From contig JAHECC010000017.1 in the NCBI GenBank assembly GCA_024641965.1, positions 1 to 41,704 on the forward strand: 41,704 nt of DNA, in the 5' to 3' direction. The stretch is from Rubrivivax sp. (GTDB taxonomy: Bacteria > Pseudomonadota > Gammaproteobacteria > Burkholderiales > Burkholderiaceae_C). The notes under the pieces were generated by a model, which was not told the origin of the DNA, did not search any database, and saw nothing but the letters and a program-made list of their open reading frames with translations. Numbering within the stretch: position 1 is the stretch's first letter; each line of letters begins with the position of its first letter. Shown here in pieces: positions 1 to 9,561 of the stretch. The position numbers and the translations under genes are program-made.

Positions 1-159
1 CTGAAAGCATCTAAGCGGGAAACTCGTCTCAAGATGAGTCTTGCCGGGGCCTTGAGCCCCCTGAAGAGTCGTTCGAGACCAGGACGTTGATAGGTCGGGT
101 GTGGAAGCGCAGCAATGCGTTGAGCTAACCGATACTAATTGCTCGTGAGGCTTGACCCT
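1..159 (+). rRNA. 23S ribosomal RNA, 3' end (partial)
   Basis: The first ~159 bases match the conserved 3' end of bacterial 23S rRNA: the block around 87-151 (gacgttgataggtcgggtgt, then gcgttgagctaaccgatact, ending gtgaggcttgaccct) is nearly the same as the E. coli 3' terminus. The gene begins upstream of the window. The 3' boundary is placed by analogy with the E. coli end and may be off by a few bases. It is the distal part of an rrn operon, followed about 108 bases later by 5S rRNA. Confidence 0.95.
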
Positions 160-267
160 ATAACTTTGACATGATGTCAATGCGGGTTATGCCAGTTGAA
201 CGCAATCTACTGATTTGATTCTATGAATTGGTTGCCACGCCATCAAGGCGGGGTGACATAAGGTTAA

Positions 268-382
268 GCCTGATGACCATAGCGAGGTGGTCCCACTCCT
301 TCCCATCCCGAACAGGATAGTGAAACGCCTCAGCGCCGATGATAGTGCGGGTTCCCGTGTGAAAGTAGGACATTGTCAGGCT
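268..382 (+). rRNA. rrf: 5S ribosomal RNA
   Basis: This ~115-base stretch has the 5S rRNA signature: the start gcctgatgaccatagcgagg pairs with the end gtcaggct (helix I), and it carries the conserved ggtggtcccac, cccgaacaggatagtgaaac and gcgccgatgatagt segments. The length fits a betaproteobacterial 5S. The 108-base spacer from 23S (160-267) contains no tRNA gene. Exact ends are inferred from helix I pairing. Confidence 0.95.
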
Positions 383-394
383 AATAATAGGCGA

Positions 395-427
395 GGGCCC
401 GGTTCAAAAAATGAACCGGGCCCTTTT
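395..427 (+). terminator. Rho-independent terminator of the rRNA operon
   Basis: A perfect 12-bp stem (395-406 with 412-423, starting gggcccggttca) closes a five-A loop and is followed by TTTT at 424-427. It lies 13 bases after 5S rRNA, so it should end the rrn transcript. The convergent icmF gene ends at 448, so the stem might also slow transcripts from the other side. There is no U-run on that strand, so it is not a proper bidirectional terminator. Confidence 0.9.
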
Positions 428-447
428 GCCGTTTGGGTTTCGATCAG

Positions 448-3400
448 CTACATGCTGCGCCGATATTGTCCGCCGACTTCGAACAGCGCTTTCGTGATCT
501 GCCCCAGACTGCAATACCTCACCGCCTCTACGAGCACCTCGAACACGTTCTTGTTGTCGATTACGGCAGACTGAAGCTGTTTGAGGATTTCAGGTGCCAC
601 GTTGGCATGGCGCAGGTGAAACTCGGCCAGCCGTTTGAGCTGAGATTGCTTTTCTTCTTCGGTGGAGCGAGCAAGTTCCAACGCCGTTGGTACAGGGTCG
701 CCATGCGGATTGCGGAATGTGTTCACGCCGACGATCGGATAGTCGCCGGTGTGTTTGAGCATCTCGTAGTGCATGCTCTCTTCTTGAATTTTGCCGCGCT
801 GGTAACCGGTTTCCATCGCACCGAGCACACCGCCGCGCTCGGCGATCTTTTCGAATTCCGCGAGAACAGCCTCTTCGACCAGCTCGGTCAATTCGTCGAC
901 GATGAACGCACCCTGGTTCGGGTTTTCGTTTTTCGCTAGGCCCCATTCACGGTTGATGATCAGCTGGATCGCCATCGCGCGGCGCACGCTGTCCTCGGTC
1001 GGCGTGGTGATGGCTTCGTCGAAGGCATTGGTGTGCAGGCTGTTGCAGTTGTCGTAGATTGCGATCAAGGCCTGCAGCGTAGTGCGGATGTCGTTGAACT
1101 GGATCTCCTGCGCGTGAAGCGAGCGGCCACTGGTCTGCACGTGGTACTTCAGCTTCTGGCTGCGCTCGTTGGCACCGTAGCGCTCCTTCATCGCCACCGC
1201 CCAGATGCGTCGCGCGACGCGGCCCATCACCGTGTATTCCGGGTCCATGCCGTTGCTGAAGAAGAAGCTCAGGTTCGGCGCGAAGTCGTCGATGTGCATA
1301 CCGCGCGCCAGGTATGCCTCGACAAAAGTGAATCCGTTGCTCAGCGTGAAGGCGAGCTGTGAGATCGGATTGGCGCCTGCCTCTGCGATGTGGTAGCCGC
1401 TGATACTGACGGAATAGAAGTTGCGCACTCCATGGTGCACGAAGTACTCGGCGATGTCGCCCATCACCTTCAGGCTGAACTCGGTGGAAAAGATGCAGGT
1501 GTTCTGCCCCTGATCTTCCTTCAGGATGTCGGCCTGCACCGTGCCGCGCACGTTCTCCTTAACCCAAACGGCGATCTTCGCGGACTCGTCGTCGGTGGGC
1601 TCTCTGCCGTTGTCGGCGCGGAACCGGTCCAGATTCTGATCGATGGCTGTGTTGATGAACATTGCCAGCATCGTCGGAGCCGGACCATTGATGGTCATGC
1701 TGACACTTGTGGCGGGGTGCGTCAGGTCGAAGCCCGAATACAGAGCCTTCATGTCGTCCAGCGTGGCGATGCTGACGCCGGAATTGCCGACCTTGCCGTA
1801 TATGTCGGGCCGCGGATCGGGGTCGTTGCCATACAGCGTGACCGAATCGAAGGCGGTGGACAGCCTTTTCGCCGGCATGCCGGCGCTGAGCAACTTGAAG
1901 CGCTTGTTGGTGCGAAACGCGTCACCCTCGCCGGCGAACATGCGCGTGGGGTCTTCGTTCTCTCGCTTGAAGGCAAAGGTGCCGGCGGTGTACGGAAAGC
2001 TTCCGGGCACGTTGTCGAGCATCAACCACTTCAGGATCTCACCATGGTCCTCGTACTGCGGAAGGGCCACCTTACGGATCTTGCTGCCTGACAGCGTGGT
2101 GTGCACCAGCGAAGTACGCACTTCCTTGTCGCGGATCTTCACCACATATTCGTCGCCAGCATAGGCCTGCTGCATCTGGGGCCACATGGCCAACAGCTTC
2201 CTGGCGTGCGCGTCGAGCCGGCTTTCGCGTGTCTGCGCCAGGTCGTTGACGGCTTCCACCGCGCGGTGGCGCTCGGGCTTGTCGGTCTGCAGCATCGCGG
2301 CGCTGGCCTTGAGCTGCTGCACTTCGCGCGCCAGCCGCGATTGTTCGGTCGCGCGCCGCTTGTAGCCGCGCACCGTGTCGGCGATATCGGCCAGGTAACG
2401 CACGCGCGCGCCGGGCACGATCGGCACCTGGTGCGTGCTGTGGCGGGTATGCACCGGCGGCAGTGCGCCATCCTGAAGCTTCAACCCCAACTCGGCCAGC
2501 CGCGGCTTCAGCGCGAGGTACAGCGCCGTCACACCGTCATCGTTGAATCGGCTGGCCATTGTGCCGAACACCGGCATGTCCTCTGGCGCGGTCTTGAAGG
2601 CTTCGCGGTTGCGCTGCACCTGCTTGGCCACGTCGCGCAGCGCATCCGTCGCACCCTTGCGGTCGAACTTGTTGATCGCCACAAACTCGGCGAAGTCGAG
2701 CATGTCGATCTTCTCCAACTGGCTGGCGGCGCCGAACTCCGGCGTCATCACATACATCGGTATGTCCACCAGCGGCACGATCGCGGCATCGCCCTGGCCA
2801 ATGCCGGAAGTCTCGACGACGATCAGGTCGAATCCGGCCACCTTGCACGCAGCGAGCACGTCAGGCAATGCCTGGCTGATCTCGCTGCCGAAATCGCGTG
2901 TGGCGAGGCTGCGCATGAACACGCGTTCGCCCGAATCCTCGGCACAGGCACTGCGCCACGCTCCTATGGCATTCATGCGGATGCGATCACCGAGCAACGC
3001 GCCACCACTCTTGCGCCGGCTCGGGTCGATGCTGATGACGGCGATCTGCAGCGCATCATGCTGGTCCAGCCGCAGTCGGCGAATCAACTCGTCGGTCAGG
3101 CTGCTCTTGCCGGCGCCACCGGTGCCGGTGATACCGAGCACCGGTGTCTTGCACTGCTTCGCTGCGGCCAGAAGTTCTGCCTTGAACTGGTCGGCGACAC
3201 AGCCGTTCTCCAGCGCCGTGATCAGTTGCGCCAGCGCGCGGCGCTTTGCCGGGCCCTGGATCGCGGCCAATGCTTGTGGCGCGAAAGGCGACAGATCCTG
3301 GTCGCTCATCATCAGCATCTCGCCGATCATGCCGTTCAGGCCCATGCGCTGACCGTCCTCGGGGCTGTAGATGCGTGTTACGCCGGCGGCCTGCAACTCG

Positions 3401-3753
3401 GCGATCTCGGCGGGCACGATGACGCCGCCGCCGCCACCGAAGACCTTGATGTGTTGGCCACCGCGCCGACGCAGCAACTCGATCATGTACTTGAAGTACT
3501 CGACATGGCCGCCTTGGTAGCTGCTGATGGCGATGCCCTGCGCGTCTTCCTGCAATGCTGCGGTGACGACTTCATCGACCGAGCGGTTGTGGCCCAGGTG
3601 GATGACCTCGGCCCCCATGCCCTGCAGGATGCGCCGCATGATGTTGATCGCCGCGTCATGGCCGTCGAACAACGATGCGGCAGTGACGAAACGAAGCTTG
3701 TGCTTCGGCCGGTAGGCGGCCAGAGCCTGATACTCGGCGGACAGGTCGGTCAT
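448..3753 (-). CDS. icmF: Fused isobutyryl-CoA mutase IcmF
   Basis: Adenosylcobalamin-dependent mutase that interconverts isobutyryl-CoA and n-butyryl-CoA, with its own G-protein chaperone in the same chain (1101 aa). Order: B12-binding domain (about 15-150; [12 protein letters not shown] carries the cobalamin-ligand His), MeaI-type GTPase (P-loop [12 protein letters not shown] ending near K216-S217), linker, then the large mutase barrel to the C-terminus ([29 protein letters not shown]). The residues that separate isobutyryl- from methylmalonyl-CoA mutases align as Phe606 (TRMFAGEGD) and Gln750 (DQGQNT). They have the same 144-residue spacing as Phe598/Gln742 of the Cupriavidus metallidurans enzyme, so isobutyryl-CoA specificity is predicted. 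The frame stays open 51 codons further upstream, but 3753 is the best start because homology begins at [11 protein letters not shown] and an AAAGAG-like ribosome site precedes the ATG. It is single-gene, convergent with the rrn operon and divergent from coaX. Confidence 0.95.
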   Translation of the reverse strand: MTDLSAEYQALAAYRPKHKLRFVTAASLFDGHDAAINIMRRILQGMGAEVIHLGHNRSVDEVVTAALQEDAQGIAISSYQGGHVEYFKYMIELLRRRGGQHIKVFGGGGGVIVPAEIAELQAAGVTRIYSPEDGQRMGLNGMIGEMLMMSDQDLSPFAPQALAAIQGPAKRRALAQLITALENGCVADQFKAELLAAAKQCKTPVLGITGTGGAGKSSLTDELIRRLRLDQHDALQIAVISIDPSRRKSGGALLGDRIRMNAIGAWRSACAEDSGERVFMRSLATRDFGSEISQALPDVLAACKVAGFDLIVVETSGIGQGDAAIVPLVDIPMYVMTPEFGAASQLEKIDMLDFAEFVAINKFDRKGATDALRDVAKQVQRNREAFKTAPEDMPVFGTMASRFNDDGVTALYLALKPRLAELGLKLQDGALPPVHTRHSTHQVPIVPGARVRYLADIADTVRGYKRRATEQSRLAREVQQLKASAAMLQTDKPERHRAVEAVNDLAQTRESRLDAHARKLLAMWPQMQQAYAGDEYVVKIRDKEVRTSLVHTTLSGSKIRKVALPQYEDHGEILKWLMLDNVPGSFPYTAGTFAFKRENEDPTRMFAGEGDAFRTNKRFKLLSAGMPAKRLSTAFDSVTLYGNDPDPRPDIYGKVGNSGVSIATLDDMKALYSGFDLTHPATSVSMTINGPAPTMLAMFINTAIDQNLDRFRADNGREPTDDESAKIAVWVKENVRGTVQADILKEDQGQNTCIFSTEFSLKVMGDIAEYFVHHGVRNFYSVSISGYHIAEAGANPISQLAFTLSNGFTFVEAYLARGMHIDDFAPNLSFFFSNGMDPEYTVMGRVARRIWAVAMKERYGANERSQKLKYHVQTSGRSLHAQEIQFNDIRTTLQALIAIYDNCNSLHTNAFDEAITTPTEDSVRRAMAIQLIINREWGLAKNENPNQGAFIVDELTELVEEAVLAEFEKIAERGGVLGAMETGYQRGKIQEESMHYEMLKHTGDYPIVGVNTFRNPHGDPVPTALELARSTEEEKQSQLKRLAEFHLRHANVAPEILKQLQSAVIDNKNVFEVLVEAVRYCSLGQITKALFEVGGQYRRSM

Positions 3754-3970
3754 GGTGGCAAGCTCTTTCGGGTCGGTGGCGCCGTCGGCGGGAGCGAGCC
3801 GATATTGTCGGCCATCGAGATGCGGTCGCGGCGAAGAGTGGGTGGACGCGCTGACGGCGGACCATGGTTTACCCGCATCGGCCGCCTGATTACGCCGGTC
3901 AATCAAGCTAAGGGTCCTGGCGCCTGATAGTCTCGCGCCTCGTCAAACCTCGGGTCGGTGGCCACGGAGC

Positions 3971-4738
3971 ATGAGTTTTCTAGCGATCGACATAGGCAAC
4001 ACGCGCTTGAAGTGGGCGCTGTATGCGAGGCCGCACCCGGGTGCCGAACTGCTGTCGCACGGTGCCGTGTTCCTCGAGACCATCGACAAGCTGGCGGACA
4101 GCGAATGGCAGCGCCTGGCACAGCCGACCAGCATGCTGGGCTGCGTCGTGGCCGGCGATGCGGTGCGCCGCCGTGTCGAAGAGCAGATGGAAATCTGGGA
4201 CACCGAGCCGCACTGGGTGGTGGCCTCGACCCGCGAGGCCGGGCTGGTGAACGGCTACGACCATCCGGCGCGCCTGGGGGCCGACCGCTGGGTGGCGCTG
4301 GCCGGTGCGCGGGCGCGCCTGCTCGCCTCGGGGCCACCGCGTCCGGCGCTGGTGGTGATGATCGGCACGGCCGCCACGGTGGATGCGATTGATGCCGAGG
4401 GCAACTTCCTGGGCGGGCTGATCCTGCCCGGCTTCGGCCTGATGCTCAGGGCGCTGGAGATGGGCACGGCCGGCCTGAAGTTCCCCACCGGCGAAGTGGT
4501 GGACTTCCCCACCAACACCAGCGATGCCTTGATGAGCGGTGGTGCCAATGCCATTGCCGGGGCCGTCGAACGCCAGCATCGCAAGCTGCTCGAGCGCACC
4601 GGCCAGGCGCCGGCGCTGTTCATGACCGGTGGCGCTGCGGTAAAACTGGCGCCGATCACCGACCTGGCCTTCGAGACTGTCGAATCGCTGATCTTCGACG
4701 GCCTGCTGCGAATCCAGGCGCTGCGGCTGGCGGCATGA
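3971..4738 (+). CDS. coaX: Type III pantothenate kinase
   Basis: First step of coenzyme A synthesis: phosphorylates pantothenate with ATP and a monovalent cation. The 255-aa cytosolic protein has the ASKHA-fold signatures of CoaX: the phosphate-1 loop [11 protein letters not shown] at the N-terminus, GADRW with the catalytic-type Asp105, and the GTAATVDAI phosphate-2 motif near 130-140. The length is normal. The ATG at 3971 starts exactly at the conserved motif; the GGAG just before it is too close to be an ideal ribosome site, so initiation may be weak. In many betaproteobacteria coaX follows birA; here it follows the 217-base icmF-coaX intergenic region instead. It is convergent with hslU. 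Confidence 0.93.
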   Translation: MSFLAIDIGNTRLKWALYARPHPGAELLSHGAVFLETIDKLADSEWQRLAQPTSMLGCVVAGDAVRRRVEEQMEIWDTEPHWVVASTREAGLVNGYDHPARLGADRWVALAGARARLLASGPPRPALVVMIGTAATVDAIDAEGNFLGGLILPGFGLMLRALEMGTAGLKFPTGEVVDFPTNTSDALMSGGANAIAGAVERQHRKLLERTGQAPALFMTGGAAVKLAPITDLAFETVESLIFDGLLRIQALRLAA

Positions 4739-4750
4739 GCCTCGCCCGAC

Positions 4751-4796
4751 CGCCCGAAGGGGCTCATTCCCCCTTGGCGGGACCGGCCGAAGGCCG
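4751..4796. terminator. Twin GC-rich hairpins between convergent coaX and hslU
   Basis: The first hairpin pairs 4751-4754 with 4776-4779 and 4757-4762 with 4770-4775 (AAGGGG/CCCCTT, loop 4763-4769, a two-base bulge at 4755-4756). A second small one pairs 4784-4788 with 4792-4796 (CGGCC/GGCCG). They sit in the 76-base gap where the two genes meet head-on, so a shared terminator is plausible. No T-run follows on either strand, so this is only a candidate; it may instead be a small intergenic repeat. Confidence 0.4.
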
Positions 4797-4814
4797 TAGG
4801 GTGCACCAGTTCGC

Positions 4815-6146
4815 CTAGAGGATGTAGCGCGACAGGTCCTCGTTTTTCGCCAGATCGGCCAGCCGCTCGTTCACGGCCGCTTCGTCAATCTGCACCGTCT
4901 GGCCGCTGCGATTCGGGGCATCGAAACTCACCTCGTCGAGCAAACGTTCCATCACCGTGGCCAGGCGCCGGGCGCCGATGTTCTCGGTGCTTTCATTGAC
5001 GTCGAAGGCAATCTGCGCCAGCCGCTTCACGCCTGCGGACGAGATTTCCAGGGTCACGCCTTCGGTGGCCAGCAACTCCTGGTACTGCTTGACCAGGCTG
5101 GCGTCGGTGCTGGTGAGGATGGCCTCGAAATCGGCAACGCTCAACGAGCCCAGCTCGACACGGATCGGAAAGCGCCCTTGCAGTTCCGGGATCAGGTCAC
5201 TCGGCTTGGCCAAGTGGAATGCGCCCGAAGCGATGAACAGGATGTGGTCGGTCTTGACCATGCCGTACTTGGTGTTCACCGATGTGCCTTCCACCAGCGG
5301 CAGCAGGTCGCGTTGCACCCCCTGGCGCGATACCTCGGCACCGCCATGCTCGCCGCGTGAGGCGACCTTGTCGATCTCGTCGAGGAAGACGATGCCGTTG
5401 TTTTCCGCGTTGGCCAGTGCGGCGGAGCGGATCTCGTCCTCGTTGACCAGCTTGCCGGCTTCTTCCTCGACCAGCAGCCTCAGCGCCTCGCCGATCTTCA
5501 GCTTGCGCGTCTTGCGCTTGGTCTGGCCCATCTGCGAGAACAGACCCTTCAACTGCTCGGCCATCTCCTCCATGCCCTGCGGGCCCAGAATCTCCAGCGC
5601 CGGCTTGGTCTCGGCCAGATCGACCTCGATCTCGCGGTCGTTCAGCGTGCCTTCGCGCAGACGCTTGCGCATCACCTGGCGCGCTGTGTTGTCCGGGCTG
5701 GGTGCGCTACTGACGCCGAATTCGGCGCGCGGTGGCGGCACCAGGATGTCGAGCACGCGCTCTTCGGCGGCATCCTCGGCCTGCGAGCGCTTGCGCACGA
5801 TCTGTTGCTCGCGCTCCTGCTTCACCGCCACTTCCACCAAGTCGCGGATGATGCTGTCCACGTCCTTGCCGACGTAGCCTACCTCGGTGAACTTGGTGGC
5901 CTCGATCTTGATGAACGGCGCGTCGGCCAGGCGCGCCAGTCGACGCGCGATCTCGGTCTTGCCCACGCCGGTCGGGCCGATCATCAGGATGTTCTTCGGC
6001 GTGATTTCGGCGCGCATCGGCTCGGCCACCTGCTGGCGCCGCCAGCGGTTGCGCAGCGCAATGGCCACCGCCCGCTTGGCCGCATGCTGGCCGACGATGT
6101 GGTGGTCGAGTTCGGAGACGATCTCCTGCGGCGTCATGGTGCTCAT
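4815..6146 (-). CDS. hslU: ATP-dependent protease ATPase subunit HslU (ClpY)
   Basis: AAA+ unfoldase that feeds substrates into the HslV peptidase. The 443-aa product has Walker [10 protein letters not shown] (57-65), the HslU pore motif GYVGKDVDS, Walker B IVFLDEID, a charged I-domain insert (about 110-230), sensor and arginine-finger regions (ELQGRFPIR), and the C-terminal tail LSRYIL. In this family the tail inserts into HslV and activates it. The length is normal. The start ATG (6146) overlaps the hslV stop in an ATGA, which implies translational coupling; a second in-frame ATG lies three codons later. Confidence 0.97.
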   Translation of the reverse strand: MSTMTPQEIVSELDHHIVGQHAAKRAVAIALRNRWRRQQVAEPMRAEITPKNILMIGPTGVGKTEIARRLARLADAPFIKIEATKFTEVGYVGKDVDSIIRDLVEVAVKQEREQQIVRKRSQAEDAAEERVLDILVPPPRAEFGVSSAPSPDNTARQVMRKRLREGTLNDREIEVDLAETKPALEILGPQGMEEMAEQLKGLFSQMGQTKRKTRKLKIGEALRLLVEEEAGKLVNEDEIRSAALANAENNGIVFLDEIDKVASRGEHGGAEVSRQGVQRDLLPLVEGTSVNTKYGMVKTDHILFIASGAFHLAKPSDLIPELQGRFPIRVELGSLSVADFEAILTSTDASLVKQYQELLATEGVTLEISSAGVKRLAQIAFDVNESTENIGARRLATVMERLLDEVSFDAPNRSGQTVQIDEAAVNERLADLAKNEDLSRYIL

Positions 6147-6700
6147 TCCAGCGTCTCGATGCTGTGGCTGTGATTCGTGTAAATGCAGATATCGCCGGCG
6201 ATCTCCAGCGACTTCTTCACCATCTCGGCCGGCGCCATCTCGGTATGTGCCAGCAGCGCGCGCGCAGCAGCCTGGGCGTAGGCGCCACCCGAGCCGATGG
6301 CGATGATGCCGTGCTCGGGCTCGAGCACGTCGCCGTTGCCGGTGATGATCAGCGAGGCCTCACGATCGGCCACGGCCAGCATGGCTTCCAGGCGGCGCAG
6401 CACGCGGTCGGTGCGCCAGTCCTTGGTCAGCTCGATGGCCGCGCGCACCAGATGCCCCTGGTGCTTCTCGAGCTTCGACTCGAAGCGCTCGAACAGGGTG
6501 AAGGCATCGGCCGTGGCGCCGGCAAAGCCGGCCAGCACCTGGTCGCGGAAGAGCTTGCGCACCTTGCGCGCGCTGGCCTTGATGACGATGTTGCCCAGCG
6601 TGACCTGGCCGTCGCCGCCGAGGGCGACGTTGCGGCCACGCCGCACGCTGACGATGGTGGTGCCGTGGAACACAGCGGGTTCGGATGAAGGCATTTGCAT
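6143..6700 (-). CDS. hslV: ATP-dependent protease peptidase subunit HslV (ClpQ)
   Basis: Threonine peptidase of the proteasome-like HslVU complex. The 185-aa product has the self-processed N-terminus: cleavage after Gly13 exposes Thr14 of TTIVSVRRG, the catalytic nucleophile. Other family segments are [35 protein letters not shown], and the C-terminal [15 protein letters not shown] take ATG 6700; ATG 6694 is two codons downstream and equally possible. The frame is open further upstream, but that part looks non-coding. The propeptide of ~13 residues is longer than the single Met of the E. coli enzyme. The gene precedes hslU with a 4-base overlap and follows the STAS gene after ~146 bases. Confidence 0.96.
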   Translation of the reverse strand: MQMPSSEPAVFHGTTIVSVRRGRNVALGGDGQVTLGNIVIKASARKVRKLFRDQVLAGFAGATADAFTLFERFESKLEKHQGHLVRAAIELTKDWRTDRVLRRLEAMLAVADREASLIITGNGDVLEPEHGIIAIGSGGAYAQAAARALLAHTEMAPAEMVKKSLEIAGDICIYTNHSHSIETLE

Positions 6701-6846
6701 GAGTTGGGGCGGTCGCGGCCAGGAACAAGCCCCATTGTCGCCGCCGCCCGCCAAGTACGACTATTCCAGCAGCTGCCGCAGAACCGGCATTGCGGGGCCG
6801 CGGGCAGTGCGCCCCTTGCGGGGAGCGGCGCGGCCGCTTCGGGGGC

Positions 6847-8595
6847 TCAAACCTTCCGAACCTGCACCTTGGCGTGCTCGTTGATCCCCATGGCGCCGAA
6901 GAACAGGGCCACCAGGCGATGCGCATCGACGAACTGCACCATGCGTTTCTCCTCGCGTCGGGTCAGTACCCAGTTCAACAGGTCGCCGGCCGCGATGAAG
7001 TCGACGCGGATCAGGCGTGCGCACGACACGTTCACCACCGTCGAGCTGCCGAGCTGGGTATTCAGCCGGTTCAGCGTCTCGCTGATGTCGCCGACCAACT
7101 GCCCTGAAAGCTCGATGCTGGCAATCTGCTTGGCGCTGCCGTTCTCGTCCTGCAAGCCGGATTCCATGAATCCGGTCGACACCTCGCTGACCATCGACAA
7201 CGTCGGCGTGTGTGTGTGCTGGCCCGTGCCGGCAATGCGCACCTTGCAGTGTGTACGTTCCCACGACGGCGGCGACACCTCGTAGGTGACGCAATAGTCG
7301 ATGGCCGCCTCATCGAACTGATCGGCCCGGTCGACCAGGCGCAAGGCATCCAGCCGCGCTAGCCAGAACGCCGGGTCGGCATCGCGCACACCCGTGGGCG
7401 CCGCGTCCTGCAGCGTCAGGAACAGTTTCTCGCCTGACAGCCAGCGCATGTCCAACTGCTGCTTGCTCCAGTGGCGGAACAGCGAAGACAGGTGCGTGGC
7501 CGCCTCGGCATCGATGTTGCGCAGTGCCGCCCAGTCGAATGCCCAGGGCAAGGGCATCTGCAGCGTTTGCGAGCGCAGCCGCGCCACGGCATCGATGTCC
7601 AGAAGCTCTGGACAGACCCAGCTCACCTCGCCACTTGTCTGTACCGCGCTGCGGCGCTCGGCACGGGCCGCATCAGCCACCGCATCGGCCACCAGCTTGG
7701 GCAGCGAATACCACTGTGGCGCCGACCAGCCGAACTGGTGCGCGTAGTCGCCGGCCAGCGCCTCGAAATGCTGCTGCTGCCCGGTGGCCCGGTACAAGTC
7801 GAAAAGCACCAGCCAGGTTTCGGCGTGCTGCGACCTGACGCCCCCCGGGACGGTCAGCTGCGACAGCAACTGCTCGCATTGTGTGAAGTCGGCGTTGGCA
7901 AAGGCGATCACCGGCTCGTCGAGATCGGGGTCCTGCGCGACCTCGCTGACCTCGACGCCGAATCGTTGCTCGAACTGGCCGACACCGGCGTTCGACGCCA
8001 GCGACAGCGGCGCCAATGGCGGCAGACCCGGCGCGCTGAAAGGCGGGGCGGGTGCGACAGGCTCTGCGTCGATATCCAAATCGGGCAACGGCGGCAGCGC
8101 GGGCAGTGCATCGGCCTCGCCGTTCAACGGAACACCGCCCGAGGGCGGCGGCAGTCCGGACCGCGCCAGCACGGCAGGCTCGGTCTGCGCATTGAAGAAG
8201 CCCGAATTGCGCCGCCCCGATGGCGAGAAGTTGCCGCCGACCATCTGTTGTTCGATTTCGTCGATCTTGGCCTTCACGCCGCCATCGACCTTGGCGCCGA
8301 CGTTGTCGGATGCGCGCGCCTCGGAGTCGTCCAACCGTGACGATCCACCCAGTGTGGCCAGTTGCTCAGGCGACAAGCCCTCGCGGCGCACCTTGCGCAG
8401 CATGTCGAATTCGCGCTTGCGCACGAAATCGTTGCGCCGCTTGCGCTCGATCATCGCCTTGAGCTCGGACTTCTCGATGTCCGACTCGCGCGTGTCTTCC
8501 TGTCGCGTGGCCAAGTCGGCCCAGTCCGTGGCCGGGTTGGCCACGAAACGCACCATCTTCCGGAAGAAGCCCTCGTCGTCCTTGTTTTCGGCCAT
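6847..8595 (-). CDS. STAS-domain protein of the dksA-hslVU locus
   Basis: 582-aa protein, probably cytosolic (no signal peptide or membrane span), biochemical role unknown. Residues 1-90 are highly charged and probably helical (RKRRNDFVRKREFDMLRKVRREG). Residues ~130-215 are Pro/Ala/Leu-rich and likely disordered. A STAS-like (anti-sigma antagonist/MlaB-type) region lies at about 318-395 and a second one at 493-582 (ASIELSGQLVGD, then NVSCARLIRVDFIAAGDLLNWV). The last segment resembles STAS proteins that bind partners; the phosphorylatable Ser of classical antagonists is not obvious. It sits 53 bases after dksA and before hslV in the same direction, an order I recall from other Burkholderiales, so co-transcription is likely. 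It could be a scaffold; nothing in the sequence names a partner. Confidence 0.7.
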   Translation of the reverse strand: MAENKDDEGFFRKMVRFVANPATDWADLATRQEDTRESDIEKSELKAMIERKRRNDFVRKREFDMLRKVRREGLSPEQLATLGGSSRLDDSEARASDNVGAKVDGGVKAKIDEIEQQMVGGNFSPSGRRNSGFFNAQTEPAVLARSGLPPPSGGVPLNGEADALPALPPLPDLDIDAEPVAPAPPFSAPGLPPLAPLSLASNAGVGQFEQRFGVEVSEVAQDPDLDEPVIAFANADFTQCEQLLSQLTVPGGVRSQHAETWLVLFDLYRATGQQQHFEALAGDYAHQFGWSAPQWYSLPKLVADAVADAARAERRSAVQTSGEVSWVCPELLDIDAVARLRSQTLQMPLPWAFDWAALRNIDAEAATHLSSLFRHWSKQQLDMRWLSGEKLFLTLQDAAPTGVRDADPAFWLARLDALRLVDRADQFDEAAIDYCVTYEVSPPSWERTHCKVRIAGTGQHTHTPTLSMVSEVSTGFMESGLQDENGSAKQIASIELSGQLVGDISETLNRLNTQLGSSTVVNVSCARLIRVDFIAAGDLLNWVLTRREEKRMVQFVDAHRLVALFFGAMGINEHAKVQVRKV

Positions 8596-8648
8596 TGGCT
8601 TAAGGCGCCTCGGGTCGCGTGTCGCGGGCGCTACACACGGGGGCTCGC

Positions 8649-9383
8649 TCAGTCACCGAACATCTTCTGCTTCATCTCGCGCCGCTGCTGCGCCTCGAGC
8701 GACAGCGTGGCGGTCGGTCGCGCCAGCAGGCGTGCCAGGCCGATAGGCTCACCGGTTTCGTCGCAGAAACCATAGTCGCCCGTCTCGACGCGCGCCAGCG
8801 ACTGGCCGATCTTCTTCAGCAACTTGCGCTCGCGGTCACGGGTGCGCAATTCCAGCGCATGCTCTTCCTCGATGGTCGCGCGATCCGCCGGGTCGGGCAC
8901 GATCGAGGTGTCCTCGCGCAGATGTTCGGTGGTCTCGCCGGCGTTGGACAGCAGATCGTCCTTCAGCGCCTGCAGGCGCAGGCGGAAGAAGTCGCGCTGC
9001 TTTTCGTTCATGAATTCGCTCTCGGGCATGGCCAGCAGTTCCGCTTCGGTCATGTCTTTCGCCGCCTTGGTCTTCCAGGCGTTGGCGAGCTTGGGGTCCG
9101 GTTTGGCCAGCGGCTTGAACACGTCCGGCACATCGTGGTTTTTCGACGGCGCACGCGCCGGCGCAAAACGATCCGTGAAGCGGTTGGTGATCGGCGCCGC
9201 TGCCGGTACCGGAATGGCCGCAGCGCGTGACGACGAGCGTGGAGCACGCGGCGGGCGCGGCGCCGTCTTGGCGGCCGGGGTCGCTGTCTTGGGGGCCGGC
9301 GCTGCGGAAGGCTTGGCCGGCACGGACTTGGCGGGGGCCTTCTTCGTGGTGGCCGCGGCGGTCTTGGCCAGCGTCTTGCTCAA
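8649..9383 (-). CDS. dksA: RNA polymerase-binding transcription factor DksA (zinc-cysteine-poor), TTG start
   Basis: Binds the RNA polymerase secondary channel and works with ppGpp in stringent control. 244 aa: an Ala/Pro/Lys-rich, probably disordered N-terminal tail (1-95), the coiled-coil region (about 120-205) and a degenerate zinc finger. At the four zinc-Cys positions it has Cys207, Thr210, Ser228 and Ala231, with E. coli spacing (114/117/135/138), so zinc should not be bound there. LLARPTATLSLEAQ is the family's ARPTA segment. The start is TTG at 9383: AAGGAG lies seven bases upstream and the first residues read (M)SKTLAKTAAATTKKAP. An ATG 13 codons further upstream would swallow this ribosome site, so I reject it. 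It lies downstream of the CobW-like GTPase and upstream of the STAS gene. Confidence 0.92.
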   Translation of the reverse strand: MSKTLAKTAAATTKKAPAKSVPAKPSAAPAPKTATPAAKTAPRPPRAPRSSSRAAAIPVPAAAPITNRFTDRFAPARAPSKNHDVPDVFKPLAKPDPKLANAWKTKAAKDMTEAELLAMPESEFMNEKQRDFFRLRLQALKDDLLSNAGETTEHLREDTSIVPDPADRATIEEEHALELRTRDRERKLLKKIGQSLARVETGDYGFCDETGEPIGLARLLARPTATLSLEAQQRREMKQKMFGD

Positions 9384-9561
9384 TTGGCGTCTCCTTGCCT
9401 GTGTCCTCGGAATATCGGGCACCTGATGCGCCCGCGCGTGGCTGCCAAACGGGCAAAACCCGCGTGATCAAGGCCGCGGATTGTAGCCACCGCGACGGCA
9501 TCGCCTGCGCCACGCTCGCGGGTCGGCATGCCCAGGCGCGCGGCCCTGCGTGAATTGCTGC

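Noticed and set aside
160-267. tRNA gene between 23S and 5S rRNA
   Set aside because: No cloverleaf or conserved TTCGA-type arm is visible in this short spacer.
2101-3927. Long plus-strand open frame (608 codons) opposite icmF
   Set aside because: It is antisense to a confidently identified gene; its amino-acid pattern (His/Arg/Gln-rich) is a by-product of high GC and has no family match.
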